A stretch of 64,000 bases of DNA from Bacteroides sp. M10. Lineage in GTDB: Bacteria > Bacteroidota > Bacteroidia > Bacteroidales > Bacteroidaceae. The notes under the pieces are model-generated. The model did no database searches, had not been told where the DNA came from, and saw nothing but the letters and a program-made list of their open reading frames with translations. A program made the translations under genes and the position numbers. Below, one piece after another: positions 17,368-25,846 of the stretch (positions within the stretch are counted from its first letter, which is position 1; the number at the start of each line of letters is the position of its first letter). The DNA is taken from NCBI RefSeq assembly GCF_014334015.1, contig NZ_CP060488.1:3554501-3618500 (forward strand). Reading direction: 5' to 3'.

Positions 17368-18552
17368 TTATGATGGAACAAACCGTATACAAACCGGCTT
17401 GTCTATTTTTATATCCAGGTGCACGTCCGTTAGCAATCCCGTATCTGCATCTCTTTCATAAACTTGTATCACATTGCTATCTCTGCAAGCGACTAACAAA
17501 TATTTACCGTTAGGCGTGATGATGAAATTACGCGGATGAATCCCTGTAAGTTGATAGCCTGTTTTCGTCAACATTCCGTTATCCGGATGAATCCGGAAGA
17601 TAGCGATGCCATCTGCTTTCAAGCGATTACTGGCATATAAGAATTTTCCATCCGGGCTGATATGAATGTCTGCACTTCCTTTGGCTCCCACAGTATCAGC
17701 AGCTATCGTTTGCATCTCTTTCAGGTTTCCGTCTTTATATTCAAAAGCAATGACTGTGCCCGATAACTCATTTATCAGATAAGCATAGTTACCGTTCGGG
17801 GCAAATGTCAGATGGCGAGGGCCTGAACCGGCTTTTACTTTGTAGGCTGCTGGTTGTCCTTCTTTAAGGAAACTCTCTTGGTTGGTGATATCTGCATTCG
17901 GGTTGATGACATATTTATGTATTTGATCTGTTCCTAAATTATCAGCAAACAGATATTTTCCATCCGGAGTAATCCGTATACAGTGCAAATGAGATTTTTC
18001 CTGTCGTTCCTTGTCTACTCCCGAACCTTCAAACTTCAGGATATCGGAAGCAGGAAGGAGAGAGCCATCCTTAGCAATAGGAAAAACAGAAATACTGCCT
18101 CCACTGTAATTGGCAGTCACCACATTCTTACCATTAGTGATAATATAGCAAGGGTCTTCCCCTTCGGTCTTTTGTGAGTTTAATAGTTGGAAAGTACCTT
18201 TCTCTTTATCGAAAGCCAATGCATTGGCAGCAGCCCGCTCATCATTAAATTCACTGACTGCATAAACGAATTTTCCGTCAGCGGATGGAACGAGATAAGA
18301 AGGATTTTCTATTTCTACTTCACTCAACGGGACAGCAATTCCGTCTTTTTCATTAAAGCGGAAGCTATAGATACCCTTACTGGTTCCTGAAGTGTAAGTA
18401 CCTACTAACATCGTTAATTCATTTTCCGTAGTACCGGTTGTTTCCATATGAGTCTTTTTTTTAGATGTGCAGCTACTGATACTGATTCCTAATATACAAA
18501 CAGCAGCGAATGAGTTGAATATAAATGTTTTAGATAGAAATGTCTTCTTCAT
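17368..18552 (-). CDS. Lactonase-type seven-bladed beta-propeller lipoprotein
   Basis: 394 residues from the chosen start at 18552 (MKKTFLSKTFIFNSF), which gives a lipoprotein signal ending at SISSC (Cys28); the frame is open 120 bp further upstream. The mature part is the PF10282 lactonase propeller with repeated blades, for example PDGKYLFADNLGTDQIHKY, PNGNYAYLINELSGTVIAF and PDGKFLYASNRLKADGIAIF. Family members include 6-phosphogluconolactonase, but a periplasmic or surface lipoprotein would act on another lactone or simply bind. No operon partner. Confidence 0.88.
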   Translation of the reverse strand: MKKTFLSKTFIFNSFAAVCILGISISSCTSKKKTHMETTGTTENELTMLVGTYTSGTSKGIYSFRFNEKDGIAVPLSEVEIENPSYLVPSADGKFVYAVSEFNDERAAANALAFDKEKGTFQLLNSQKTEGEDPCYIITNGKNVVTANYSGGSISVFPIAKDGSLLPASDILKFEGSGVDKERQEKSHLHCIRITPDGKYLFADNLGTDQIHKYVINPNADITNQESFLKEGQPAAYKVKAGSGPRHLTFAPNGNYAYLINELSGTVIAFEYKDGNLKEMQTIAADTVGAKGSADIHISPDGKFLYASNRLKADGIAIFRIHPDNGMLTKTGYQLTGIHPRNFIITPNGKYLLVACRDSNVIQVYERDADTGLLTDVHLDIKIDKPVCIRFVPS

Positions 18553-18676
18553 AAATAGCATGTTATTGGTTGGTTCTTCATGATGCTTTTTCATTTTAAG
18601 TATGAAATAGCTCCGTAAAGATAATGCTTTGATATAATATTTGCTAACGTCTTCTCGTAATTTAGAAAACATTTCC

Positions 18677-18684
18677 TATCTTTG
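18677..18684 (+). promoter_or_regulatory. -7 element for ssrA
   Basis: TATCTTTG, a full TAnnTTTG match, about 50 bp before the mature tmRNA 5' end. No clear -33 element. Confidence 0.6.
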
Positions 18685-18735
18685 CACCCTTGGAAAGCGT
18701 TCTAAATAATCGCTATTCTGTACGAATAAGAATTT

Positions 18736-19129
18736 GGGGTTGACTGGATTTGACAGCGGGCAGAAATGGTAGGTAAGCATGCAGTGGGTCGGTAATTTCC
18801 ACTTAAATATCAGTTATCAAAATTTTATCTGGCGAAACTAATTACGCTCTTGCTGCTTAATCGAATCACAGTAGATTAGCTTAATCCAGGCACTAGGTGC
18901 CAGGACGAGACATCACTCGGAAGCTGTTGCTCCGAAGCATTCCGGTTCAGTGGTGCAGTTACATCGGGGATAGTTGGAAGTGGCCTCGCACTTTTGATGA
19001 AACTTTAGAGGATAAGGCAGGAATTGATGGCTTTGGTTCTGTTCCTGCACGAAAATTTAGGCAAAGATAAGCATGTAGAAAGCTTATGATTTCCTCGTTT
19101 GGACGAGGGTTCGATTCCCTCCAGCTCCA
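18736..19129 (+). ncRNA. ssrA: Transfer-messenger RNA (tmRNA)
   Basis: The 5' GGGGTTG pairs with CAGCTCC near the 3' end to form the acceptor stem. The TTCGATTCCCTCC T-arm is present, and the 5' GACTGGATTTGACAGCGGG is the typical tmRNA start. The tag frame at 18831-18860 reads GETNYALAA and ends in TAA, the form known from Bacteroides. The terminal CCA is not fully encoded (CCAC then T), so it is added after processing. tmRNA frees stalled ribosomes with SmpB. Ends are accurate to a few bases. Confidence 0.95.
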
Positions 19130-19158
19130 CTTTATACTAATCATTAGTATCTATAAAG

Positions 19159-19203
19159 AGAACACTCAACGTTGCAATAGTAACATTGAGTGTTCTTTTT
19201 TTA
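19159..19203 (+). terminator. Intrinsic terminator of ssrA
   Basis: An 11-bp perfect stem (AGAACACTCAA at 19159-19169, TTGAGTGTTCT at 19186-19196) followed by a run of T. The T run reaches the stop codon of the convergent DUF4419 gene. Confidence 0.88.
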
Positions 19204-20628
19204 TGGGGCTATCAATGAATTTATTCCACCTCGCGAGCCATTTATTTTTATATCCGTATCGGGCAATAGCTTTTTAATGCGCTCTATTCCCTCTTTGGTT
19301 ATCTTTCCATATAGGGTCAACGATTCAATTTTTATCTTTGATATTTCATCCGGTATATCGATCTTATCGATAAACTGGATATCCAACCTTTTTATCTCCT
19401 TCAGTTCTAACAAGACAGTAGGAAACTCCTTTACCCTAATGTTAATGCCGCTCCCCCAGCCGTCATTTTGGGCATCAGCATTCAACTTGTTTTTTAATCC
19501 GTCATTGTTAACGTCTTTCTTTCTGACCATCCAACCAATTTGTGGTCGCAGAGCAAAATTCTTACTATTTTGCTCCAGTCCGATGAAACCTGCCCAAAAT
19601 TCTAATGGAGTCTCTTTGACGGCATCAGTATATACTTCCTGATACTTTACATCTACCTTCACTATTTCATCGGGGAGACAATTTCTGCCTTCAAGTTGTT
19701 TCAGATTATTTCTTCTTCCTTCCTTGTCATAAGGGAAAAATTTAACGATCCATCCATCAATAATATTCGGAGCGCCGTATTGCTTCTGTGAATGATATTT
19801 GAACATATTGCGCCAAAAGCTTTTGTCCACCTGGCCTTTGGAGGCTTTGACAAATTCTTCCAGAAGAGGTTCCAGTTCGGAAATCCACCATTCGAGTTTA
19901 TATTCTTTCAGGCTTCTGGCTTTCTGTAGAACTTTTTCCCAGTCCTCCGGAGTTCCTTCAAGGGTTATTTTAGGTATTCCACAGACTATGCGTATGATTA
20001 TAAACTCAAAGTATGGCTTCACAGCTTCCATGATTGTTATTTCAGAAGCAACTTTCTCTAAGGAAGTGGTTGTTGAAAAATTACAGGTGAGCAATTCAGT
20101 CAGATGGTTACCGACATATTCTGATATTTGTTTTGTGAATTGAGGAAAGAGCTCTTCCCATGAAAAAGTAGGGTCTTCCAGTTTCTTGTCTGCTCTTACA
20201 ATTAAGGACAGTTTGCCGGAGAAATCAACGAGATTATTTCTTATTGATTCCTGATTGGCATTTATATGTCGTGCAAATCCTTGGCTGATTAGTAGCCAAA
20301 TCATGTCTGGGGACAGAACAAATGGTCTGTGATCTGCATAAGCCTGATACATACCGTTGAAAAAAGAATTAGTTCCAAAGGATACCAGACTGTCGGGAGA
20401 TTGGCTCTTTGCAATGATATGATAAGGAATTTCGATATTCTTCTTTTTTATTTCATAAGGCTCTATGTCCATGTATGATAATATAAGACTTTTATAAATG
20501 TCGTCTTGGGAATATAAATGAAGTAATTTTTCAGGCTTTGAAAGTTTTTCAACTTTAAAAGTGATTCCATTTTGAGCAAATATGGGAATACTGCAAGATA
20601 TTAATAAGCCAAATAGTATGTTTTTCAT
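19201..20628 (-). CDS. DUF4419 family secreted protein
   Basis: 475 residues with a signal peptide (MKNILFGLLISCSIPIFAQ). The core matches DUF4419 (PF14388): YQAYADHRPFVLSPDMIWLL, QGFARHINANQE and the WISELEPLLEEFVKAS region. The family is of unknown function and scattered in bacteria and fungi. The C-terminal ~70 residues (KRLDIQFIDKIDIPDEI, ESLTLYGKITKEGIERIKKL) read like a leucine-rich-repeat-like cap. It stands between ssrA and the PUL on the opposite strand and looks like an accessory gene. Confidence 0.82.
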   Translation of the reverse strand: MKNILFGLLISCSIPIFAQNGITFKVEKLSKPEKLLHLYSQDDIYKSLILSYMDIEPYEIKKKNIEIPYHIIAKSQSPDSLVSFGTNSFFNGMYQAYADHRPFVLSPDMIWLLISQGFARHINANQESIRNNLVDFSGKLSLIVRADKKLEDPTFSWEELFPQFTKQISEYVGNHLTELLTCNFSTTTSLEKVASEITIMEAVKPYFEFIIIRIVCGIPKITLEGTPEDWEKVLQKARSLKEYKLEWWISELEPLLEEFVKASKGQVDKSFWRNMFKYHSQKQYGAPNIIDGWIVKFFPYDKEGRRNNLKQLEGRNCLPDEIVKVDVKYQEVYTDAVKETPLEFWAGFIGLEQNSKNFALRPQIGWMVRKKDVNNDGLKNKLNADAQNDGWGSGINIRVKEFPTVLLELKEIKRLDIQFIDKIDIPDEISKIKIESLTLYGKITKEGIERIKKLLPDTDIKINGSRGGINSLIAP

Positions 20629-20694
20629 AATCTTAAAAGATTGTATGGTAGTAAGAATTAATCGAAAATACCTATGATTCTAATAGATAATATG

Positions 20695-20702
20695 CAAATA
20701 TA
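20695..20702 (-). promoter_or_regulatory. -7 element for the DUF4419 gene
   Basis: Minus-strand TATATTTG with TTTG (20725-20728) 22 bp upstream as a possible -33 element. The leader is about 60 nt. Confidence 0.55.
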
Positions 20703-20783
20703 GCAAAGTAATATAAGAAATAGACAAAATAAAGTCTTGAATATTTTTATTATCATAATTACGTATCGTCATTTATTTATTCG

Positions 20784-20791
20784 TATGTTTG
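20784..20791 (+). promoter_or_regulatory. -7 element for the first PUL lyase gene
   Basis: TATGTTTG, 40 bp ahead of the start codon, in the divergent interval shared with the DUF4419 gene. No good -33 element seen. Confidence 0.4.
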
Positions 20792-20831
20792 AATAGATAG
20801 GCTTAGTAAATAGAGAAATAATAATTGTTCA

Positions 20832-23477
20832 ATGAAAAATATATTGTTACTTATTGTTGTCTGCTTAGGTAATATGTGGACGTTGAAAGCACAGGGACAT
20901 CCTGTCATTTATGCTTCTGCATCAGATAAAGAGACTATTCAGCAAAAAATAGCTGATGAAGAATGGGCAAAAGAAGCGTTTAATAAAATACGCGGAAATG
21001 TTGAGAAATATGCAGATCGCCATGCTGCAGATCCTCAATGGATTATTTCACGTCTTGCCATGTATTGGAAAGAGGGTGAACGATATACTCAATGCTATTT
21101 AAAAAATCAGAACTGGGATAGAGGGGAAGGGAATGCACCTGTTCCTACAGTTCGTATGCCGGGTATGCGCACTTGGAATAAATATTATAATGTTCCTTTA
21201 GAAGATAGGCAACCATATAATGAAACGGGAGATATGCTTGGACTTAATAGACAAAATCCTTCAGAGCCTCCTGTACTAGTGCCATATAAAGAGAGTGGGC
21301 ATATGGTGCGTGGCAACAACGTAGAAATACTGACTCTTGCCGAGAATGCAGCATTTGTTTACTGGGTGACAGGGGAAAAGAAATTTGCACGCTTTGCGGC
21401 AGATATTTTTAATACATGGTTGATAGGGACTTATTATATGAATCCCATTCTCGATCCTGAAAAGTCGACAGGAGGTGCCGGAGGTTGGGAGCCGGGAGGA
21501 ATTTGCGGATATTATGATTATGAACAGATACATGACGATCTTGCTTTACACGCCGCTACTGTATATGATTTTCTTTACGATTATTTGAAAGCTAATCCTC
21601 ATGTTCATCTGAAAGAAATAGGAAAAGAAACAAAAGAAGTTGCAGGAATTGTTTTTAAACGTTTTATTGATATTGGCCTTATTCGTGGTGCAAAATCAGG
21701 CAACTGGAATGTGAATGGTTGGAATATGATATTACGTCCGATTCTTGTGCTGGAGGAGAATGAAGCATATCCGGATGGGAAAGGAAAAGATTATTATCTG
21801 CATTATTTGACGAATGAGTCGACAATATATCATGATGCTATTCCGGATATGGTGAAGACGTATGATCCTGTGACAGGTTTATGGCCGGAGTCGCCGGGAT
21901 ATTCTTTCGGAACAATTCAAATGCTATTGGATTGGGCTATATTGTTGAAGCGTTCGGGGATAGATATTATTGCTGATAATCCGATTTTGCAGAAAGCAGC
22001 AATGGCGGTTTTTCCCTGGATGGATGATGCAGCCAATATGGTTGTATTCGGGGATTCACGTGGAGGCAGTGCAAATTTTCTTACGTTTGAGAATTTGTTG
22101 ACATATTATACACAGACTGCTAACAAAAAAGGCATTGAATCTACTGCCGCAGCTTTAAATAAAGGACTTTTATTAGGAAAATACGACCGTTCAAATGTCG
22201 GTTGGACAGGTATTTGTACTTATGTTCCTACTATTCCGGTAGTAAAATCAGAGATAAATGAAAGGACTTCCTATTCTCCACATCACCGTTTCATTACAAT
22301 GAAGAATTGGACTGGTCCGTTTAAAATGATGGCTGCGCTTTATGGTGGAACAAATGGATATCACCTGACGGCAAATGGATTAGCTTTGCAATTATATGGC
22401 TATGGATATGCTTTGGCACCGGATGCTGCCGCTTATGAGTCTTATTGGAGCAAAGACCATGTCTATCATCAGTCTCCTGCAGGGGCTAATACTATACTTC
22501 CCGGCTATTCAGAAGGAAAAATAGTTATTGAAGCGATGGAACCGAAAGTAGAGACTGGTAAATTTGTGAATGAGAAGGCACTCACCCCATTCTTGAATTT
22601 TGCAGATATATCGGCAGGAGAGAAAAGAAGAACCGTTGCCTTAGTCCGTACGTCCGATTCAGACGGCTATTACATTGATATTTTCCGTTCAGATTTGAAT
22701 GATAATGATTATCTGTTCCATAATGTTGGAACAAATCTTGAAGTAGTTGATGTGCGCGGAAATATTCTTTCATTTAATCGACAGGATAAATTGGAGAGAA
22801 CGTATCATGTGGGTTATGAATGGTTTACTAATATCCGAAAAACTGAATATGACCGGAATTTTATAGCGAGTTGGACAATGCCCGAAAATATAACAGCCCG
22901 TTTATGGATGACAGGAGAAAAGGGGCGTCAGATTTATAAGGTAGACGCTCCGGCTACTACCTTAAATAAAGGATTAACTCCGGGGAATGTGTCTATGCCA
23001 CCTTCTGTGACACCTACCCTGATTGTTCGTCAGGAAGATAATAACGCAAAAGCTCATCCGTTTGTTTCAGTATATGAAGCCTATAAAGGCGATACTCCTC
23101 ATGTTAAACAAGTTACAGCTATGTCGGTTGGGGAAAATTGTGCAGGAGTAAAAGTGCTGACAGGAAATAAAAGAGAAGATTATGTATTCAGTGCAACAGA
23201 TTCACAAGTGTATTCATTGGCTTCACGTACATTTTTTAGCGGTACATTCGGCTTGATAAGTGAGGTGGGTGGAAAAATAGACTCTATGTATTTAGGGAAA
23301 GGACGACTTCTTCAAAAAGGAAATTACTCATTAGAAGCGGAACAGAATGTTTATGCAACAATTTATCAGGTAGACGGAAATTGGTATTATTCTGCTACAG
23401 GGCCAGTGAAAGTAAAGATTGGAAAGATGGAAAGAATCTTGGACGAAGGATATAATAAACTACTAAATATTAAATAA
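20832..23477 (+). CDS. Heparinase II/III-like polysaccharide lyase, PUL copy 1
   Basis: 881 residues with a signal peptide (MKNILLLIVVCLGNMWTLKAQ). An N-terminal helical segment (HPVIYASASDKETIQQKI) precedes an alpha/alpha toroid with SGNWNVNGWNMILRPIL near 290 and LWPESPGYSFGTIQMLLDW. A heparinase II/III C-terminal beta-sandwich follows, with AGANTILPGYSEGK near 551. Lyases of this fold cleave uronic acid-containing glycans by beta-elimination. The usual GHNT motif of the second domain reads GANT here, so a metal or catalytic ligand may be altered. It is a clear paralogue of the gene at 36552 and is followed 17 bp later by GH39. PL family and substrate cannot be set by eye. Confidence 0.78.
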   Translation: MKNILLLIVVCLGNMWTLKAQGHPVIYASASDKETIQQKIADEEWAKEAFNKIRGNVEKYADRHAADPQWIISRLAMYWKEGERYTQCYLKNQNWDRGEGNAPVPTVRMPGMRTWNKYYNVPLEDRQPYNETGDMLGLNRQNPSEPPVLVPYKESGHMVRGNNVEILTLAENAAFVYWVTGEKKFARFAADIFNTWLIGTYYMNPILDPEKSTGGAGGWEPGGICGYYDYEQIHDDLALHAATVYDFLYDYLKANPHVHLKEIGKETKEVAGIVFKRFIDIGLIRGAKSGNWNVNGWNMILRPILVLEENEAYPDGKGKDYYLHYLTNESTIYHDAIPDMVKTYDPVTGLWPESPGYSFGTIQMLLDWAILLKRSGIDIIADNPILQKAAMAVFPWMDDAANMVVFGDSRGGSANFLTFENLLTYYTQTANKKGIESTAAALNKGLLLGKYDRSNVGWTGICTYVPTIPVVKSEINERTSYSPHHRFITMKNWTGPFKMMAALYGGTNGYHLTANGLALQLYGYGYALAPDAAAYESYWSKDHVYHQSPAGANTILPGYSEGKIVIEAMEPKVETGKFVNEKALTPFLNFADISAGEKRRTVALVRTSDSDGYYIDIFRSDLNDNDYLFHNVGTNLEVVDVRGNILSFNRQDKLERTYHVGYEWFTNIRKTEYDRNFIASWTMPENITARLWMTGEKGRQIYKVDAPATTLNKGLTPGNVSMPPSVTPTLIVRQEDNNAKAHPFVSVYEAYKGDTPHVKQVTAMSVGENCAGVKVLTGNKREDYVFSATDSQVYSLASRTFFSGTFGLISEVGGKIDSMYLGKGRLLQKGNYSLEAEQNVYATIYQVDGNWYYSATGPVKVKIGKMERILDEGYNKLLNIK

Positions 23478-23494
23478 TAATTTATAAGATTGTA

Positions 23495-25138
23495 ATGGAT
23501 AAGAAGAACTTTTTTGTGACACTAGCGGCAGCGGCTCTATTTGCAGTTCCTGTCTCTTCACAAACAATTGACGTAAAAGGAGATGCTGAACCATTCACTC
23601 ATTATTGGAGTGTCGGAGTTGGAGCAGGTCGTGCAAATGAAGGTTTGCGTGCCGGATGGTTGGAGCATTTGAAATTAGTGAAAGACTATTGTGGATTTCA
23701 ATATGTGCGTATGCATGGTTTGTTTGGCGATGACATGTTTGTCTATTTCAAGAAACCGGATGGGCGAGTAGTCTATAACTGGCAATATATAGATGAAGTT
23801 TACGATCGTATGCTGGCTCTGGGAGTAAAACCTTTTGTAGAATTATCATTTTTCCCGAAAGACATTGCTGCAAAAGATAGTAAGCAACAAATGTGGTATC
23901 AGAATAATGTATCTGTGGACCGCAATAACTTTGATAAATGGCATAATTTGGTAAAGGAATTTACACAACATGTTGTTGACAGATATGGCATTGATGAAGT
24001 TTTAACTTGGTATTTTGAAGTATGGAACGAGCCGAATCTGAATCTGAACCCGAAAGCCGGTTTTTTCGACGGGACAAAAAGTGATTACTTCCGTATGTAC
24101 AAAGAGTCCGTTAAGGCTATAAAATCTGTAGACGAAAGGCTGAAAGTAGGGGGACCTGCAACCAGTAATTTTATAGCAGATAATCGTCATGATGGTGAAA
24201 TAATGGATCATAAAAAGTCTGTTTTCTATTCACAGGATATAATAAATACCAAACAATGGAAAGGTGTATGGATTGAAGATTTTCTTCGTTTTTGTGAAAA
24301 GGAAAATCTGCCGGTTGATTTTATTTCAACTCATCCGTATCCCACAGATTATGCTTTAGATCCGGATACGGGGCGTAGTAAGGATGCCATTCGCTATGTA
24401 CATTCCCTGCATGATGATATAACATGGCTGCGTCAGCAGATTGCAGGCAGTAAATATCCTGATGCGGAAATTCACCTGACAGAATGGAGTACAAGTCCTA
24501 ATAGTCGTGATCGTATGCATGATGTCCTGCCGCCGGCAGCCTATATTTTGAAAACCAACTTAGATTGTTTGGGAATGGCCAATTCGTTGATGTACTGGAC
24601 ATTCACGGATGTATTCGAAGAAAAAGGAGGTGGTGAGGAAATTTTTCATGGTGGTTTTGGAATGATTAATTTCCAAGGGTTGGTGAAACCTTCTTTTCAT
24701 GCTTATCGTATGTTGCACCAATTAGGCGATGAGAAACTGTATTATAAAGATCCGTTGTTTGTGAGCCGTTCTTCTCGAACGGGCAAAATATCGGCTGTAG
24801 CCTTTAATTATCCGTCAGAATATGAAGAAGCCGTACCTTCGGCAGCGAATTTCAACAGTTACATGCAAGCATCATCTAAAAAAGTGGATATAGCATTGAA
24901 AGGATTAAAACCGGGCACTGTTTTTGAAATTGAGATATTGGATAAAGATCATGGTAATGTGTATGATGATTACTTGAAAATAGGTGCTCCACATTCGCCC
25001 GGTTACAAAGAAATCGATTATTTGAAACAGGCTGCCTGGAATACGGATAAACAGATTATTAAGGTGGATTCAGAAGGTACTTTTGTTTGGAAGTCTGAAT
25101 TGGCTCCGTGGAGCTGCGTGTTAATTCGTGAACTGTAA
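23495..25138 (+). CDS. GH39 family glycoside hydrolase
   Basis: 547 residues with a signal peptide (MDKKNFFVTLAAAALFAVPVSS). The (beta/alpha)8 barrel has the clan GH-A pair: acid/base Glu179 in FEVWNEPNL and nucleophile Glu330 in IHLTEWSTS. The N-terminal YCGFQYVRMHGLFGDDMFVY is characteristic of GH39. The C-terminal ~150 residues are the usual beta-sandwich. GH39 members are beta-xylosidases, alpha-L-iduronidases and, in some plant-gum systems, arabinose-releasing enzymes; iduronidase or xylosidase activity would both fit a lyase partner. It is the second gene of the first PUL transcript. Confidence 0.88.
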   Translation: MDKKNFFVTLAAAALFAVPVSSQTIDVKGDAEPFTHYWSVGVGAGRANEGLRAGWLEHLKLVKDYCGFQYVRMHGLFGDDMFVYFKKPDGRVVYNWQYIDEVYDRMLALGVKPFVELSFFPKDIAAKDSKQQMWYQNNVSVDRNNFDKWHNLVKEFTQHVVDRYGIDEVLTWYFEVWNEPNLNLNPKAGFFDGTKSDYFRMYKESVKAIKSVDERLKVGGPATSNFIADNRHDGEIMDHKKSVFYSQDIINTKQWKGVWIEDFLRFCEKENLPVDFISTHPYPTDYALDPDTGRSKDAIRYVHSLHDDITWLRQQIAGSKYPDAEIHLTEWSTSPNSRDRMHDVLPPAAYILKTNLDCLGMANSLMYWTFTDVFEEKGGGEEIFHGGFGMINFQGLVKPSFHAYRMLHQLGDEKLYYKDPLFVSRSSRTGKISAVAFNYPSEYEEAVPSAANFNSYMQASSKKVDIALKGLKPGTVFEIEILDKDHGNVYDDYLKIGAPHSPGYKEIDYLKQAAWNTDKQIIKVDSEGTFVWKSELAPWSCVLIREL

Positions 25139-25440
25139 TTATGGAAAAATGCCTGAATATGAAAAAACGATTATTCTTAAAAATAGAATATTAAAATAAT
25201 CAATAGAGGGCATAATTGCTACTCCTTATTAAGCGGAACGGAAAAACCCTGTTAATCCTGAATAGGAAATTCTCGTTTTTTATTATTTCACGTATTTATT
25301 GGTTAAATGGAAACGTGTTTTGCTTTTTAATTAGTTGAATGCGTGACTAAGTGTTGAATGACCTATCATTATAATACTTTTATTATGCCGATATTAAAAC
25401 TATAACTAGAGGAAAAACAAGCTCTCAATGACCCTTTTGG

Positions 25441-25513
25441 GTGTTCCCCGGTGGCAATCGATGTGTTCCTCGGTGTCGGTCAAGTCAACCGACACCGAGG
25501 AACACATCGATTG
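25441..25513. repeat. 26-bp perfect hairpin with a preceding partial repeat
   Basis: Arms at 25455-25480 and 25488-25513 are exact reverse complements around a 7-nt loop (CAAGTCA). GTGTTCCCCGGTG (25441-25453) recurs as GTGTTCCTCGGTG (25463-25475) 22 bp later. There is a short T stretch (TTGTTTT) after the right arm, so termination after GH39 is possible, although the stop codon is 300 bp upstream. The remainder of the 660-bp interval between GH39 and the regulator shows no ORF. Confidence 0.8.
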
Positions 25514-25816
25514 TTTTAAACCAACGGATGCTTTATGGGTGCAAAAAGTGCATATTTGTTCTGATCTTATGCAGTAAAACTCTTTATTTATGCATATTAA
25601 TGCGGTGATTTATACAGTTTATTCTTTGATTTATCATTTTTAGAACAATCGGTTTTCTACAAAATCTTAAAAAACGAACATCAGGAAAGAAACTTGACCG
25701 ATGTTCCCTGCATTGTATAGATTCTTGTTGATAATAAGGGTTAATATGAAGCATCCCTTGTTGACAACCGACTTTATTTTTTCAATGTTATATACTTATT
25801 GAATGAAATAATAATG

Positions 25817-25824
25817 TATATTTG
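25817..25824 (+). promoter_or_regulatory. -7 element for the PUL regulator
   Basis: TATATTTG, 23 bp before the ATG at 25847. Its position inside the longer open frame that begins at 25799 argues for the later start. Confidence 0.55.
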
Positions 25825-25846
25825 CAGGGAACAGAATGTGAAAAGG

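Noticed and set aside
18736..19129. Attachment site (att) within ssrA
   Set aside because: No second copy of the tmRNA 3' end and no integrase were found in the window.
18959..19144. 61-codon minus-strand frame over the tmRNA
   Set aside because: Antisense to a structured RNA gene with intact acceptor stem and tag frame; spurious.
25799..25846. Upstream TTG start for the PUL regulator
   Set aside because: The -7 promoter element lies inside this stretch, so the start must be later.
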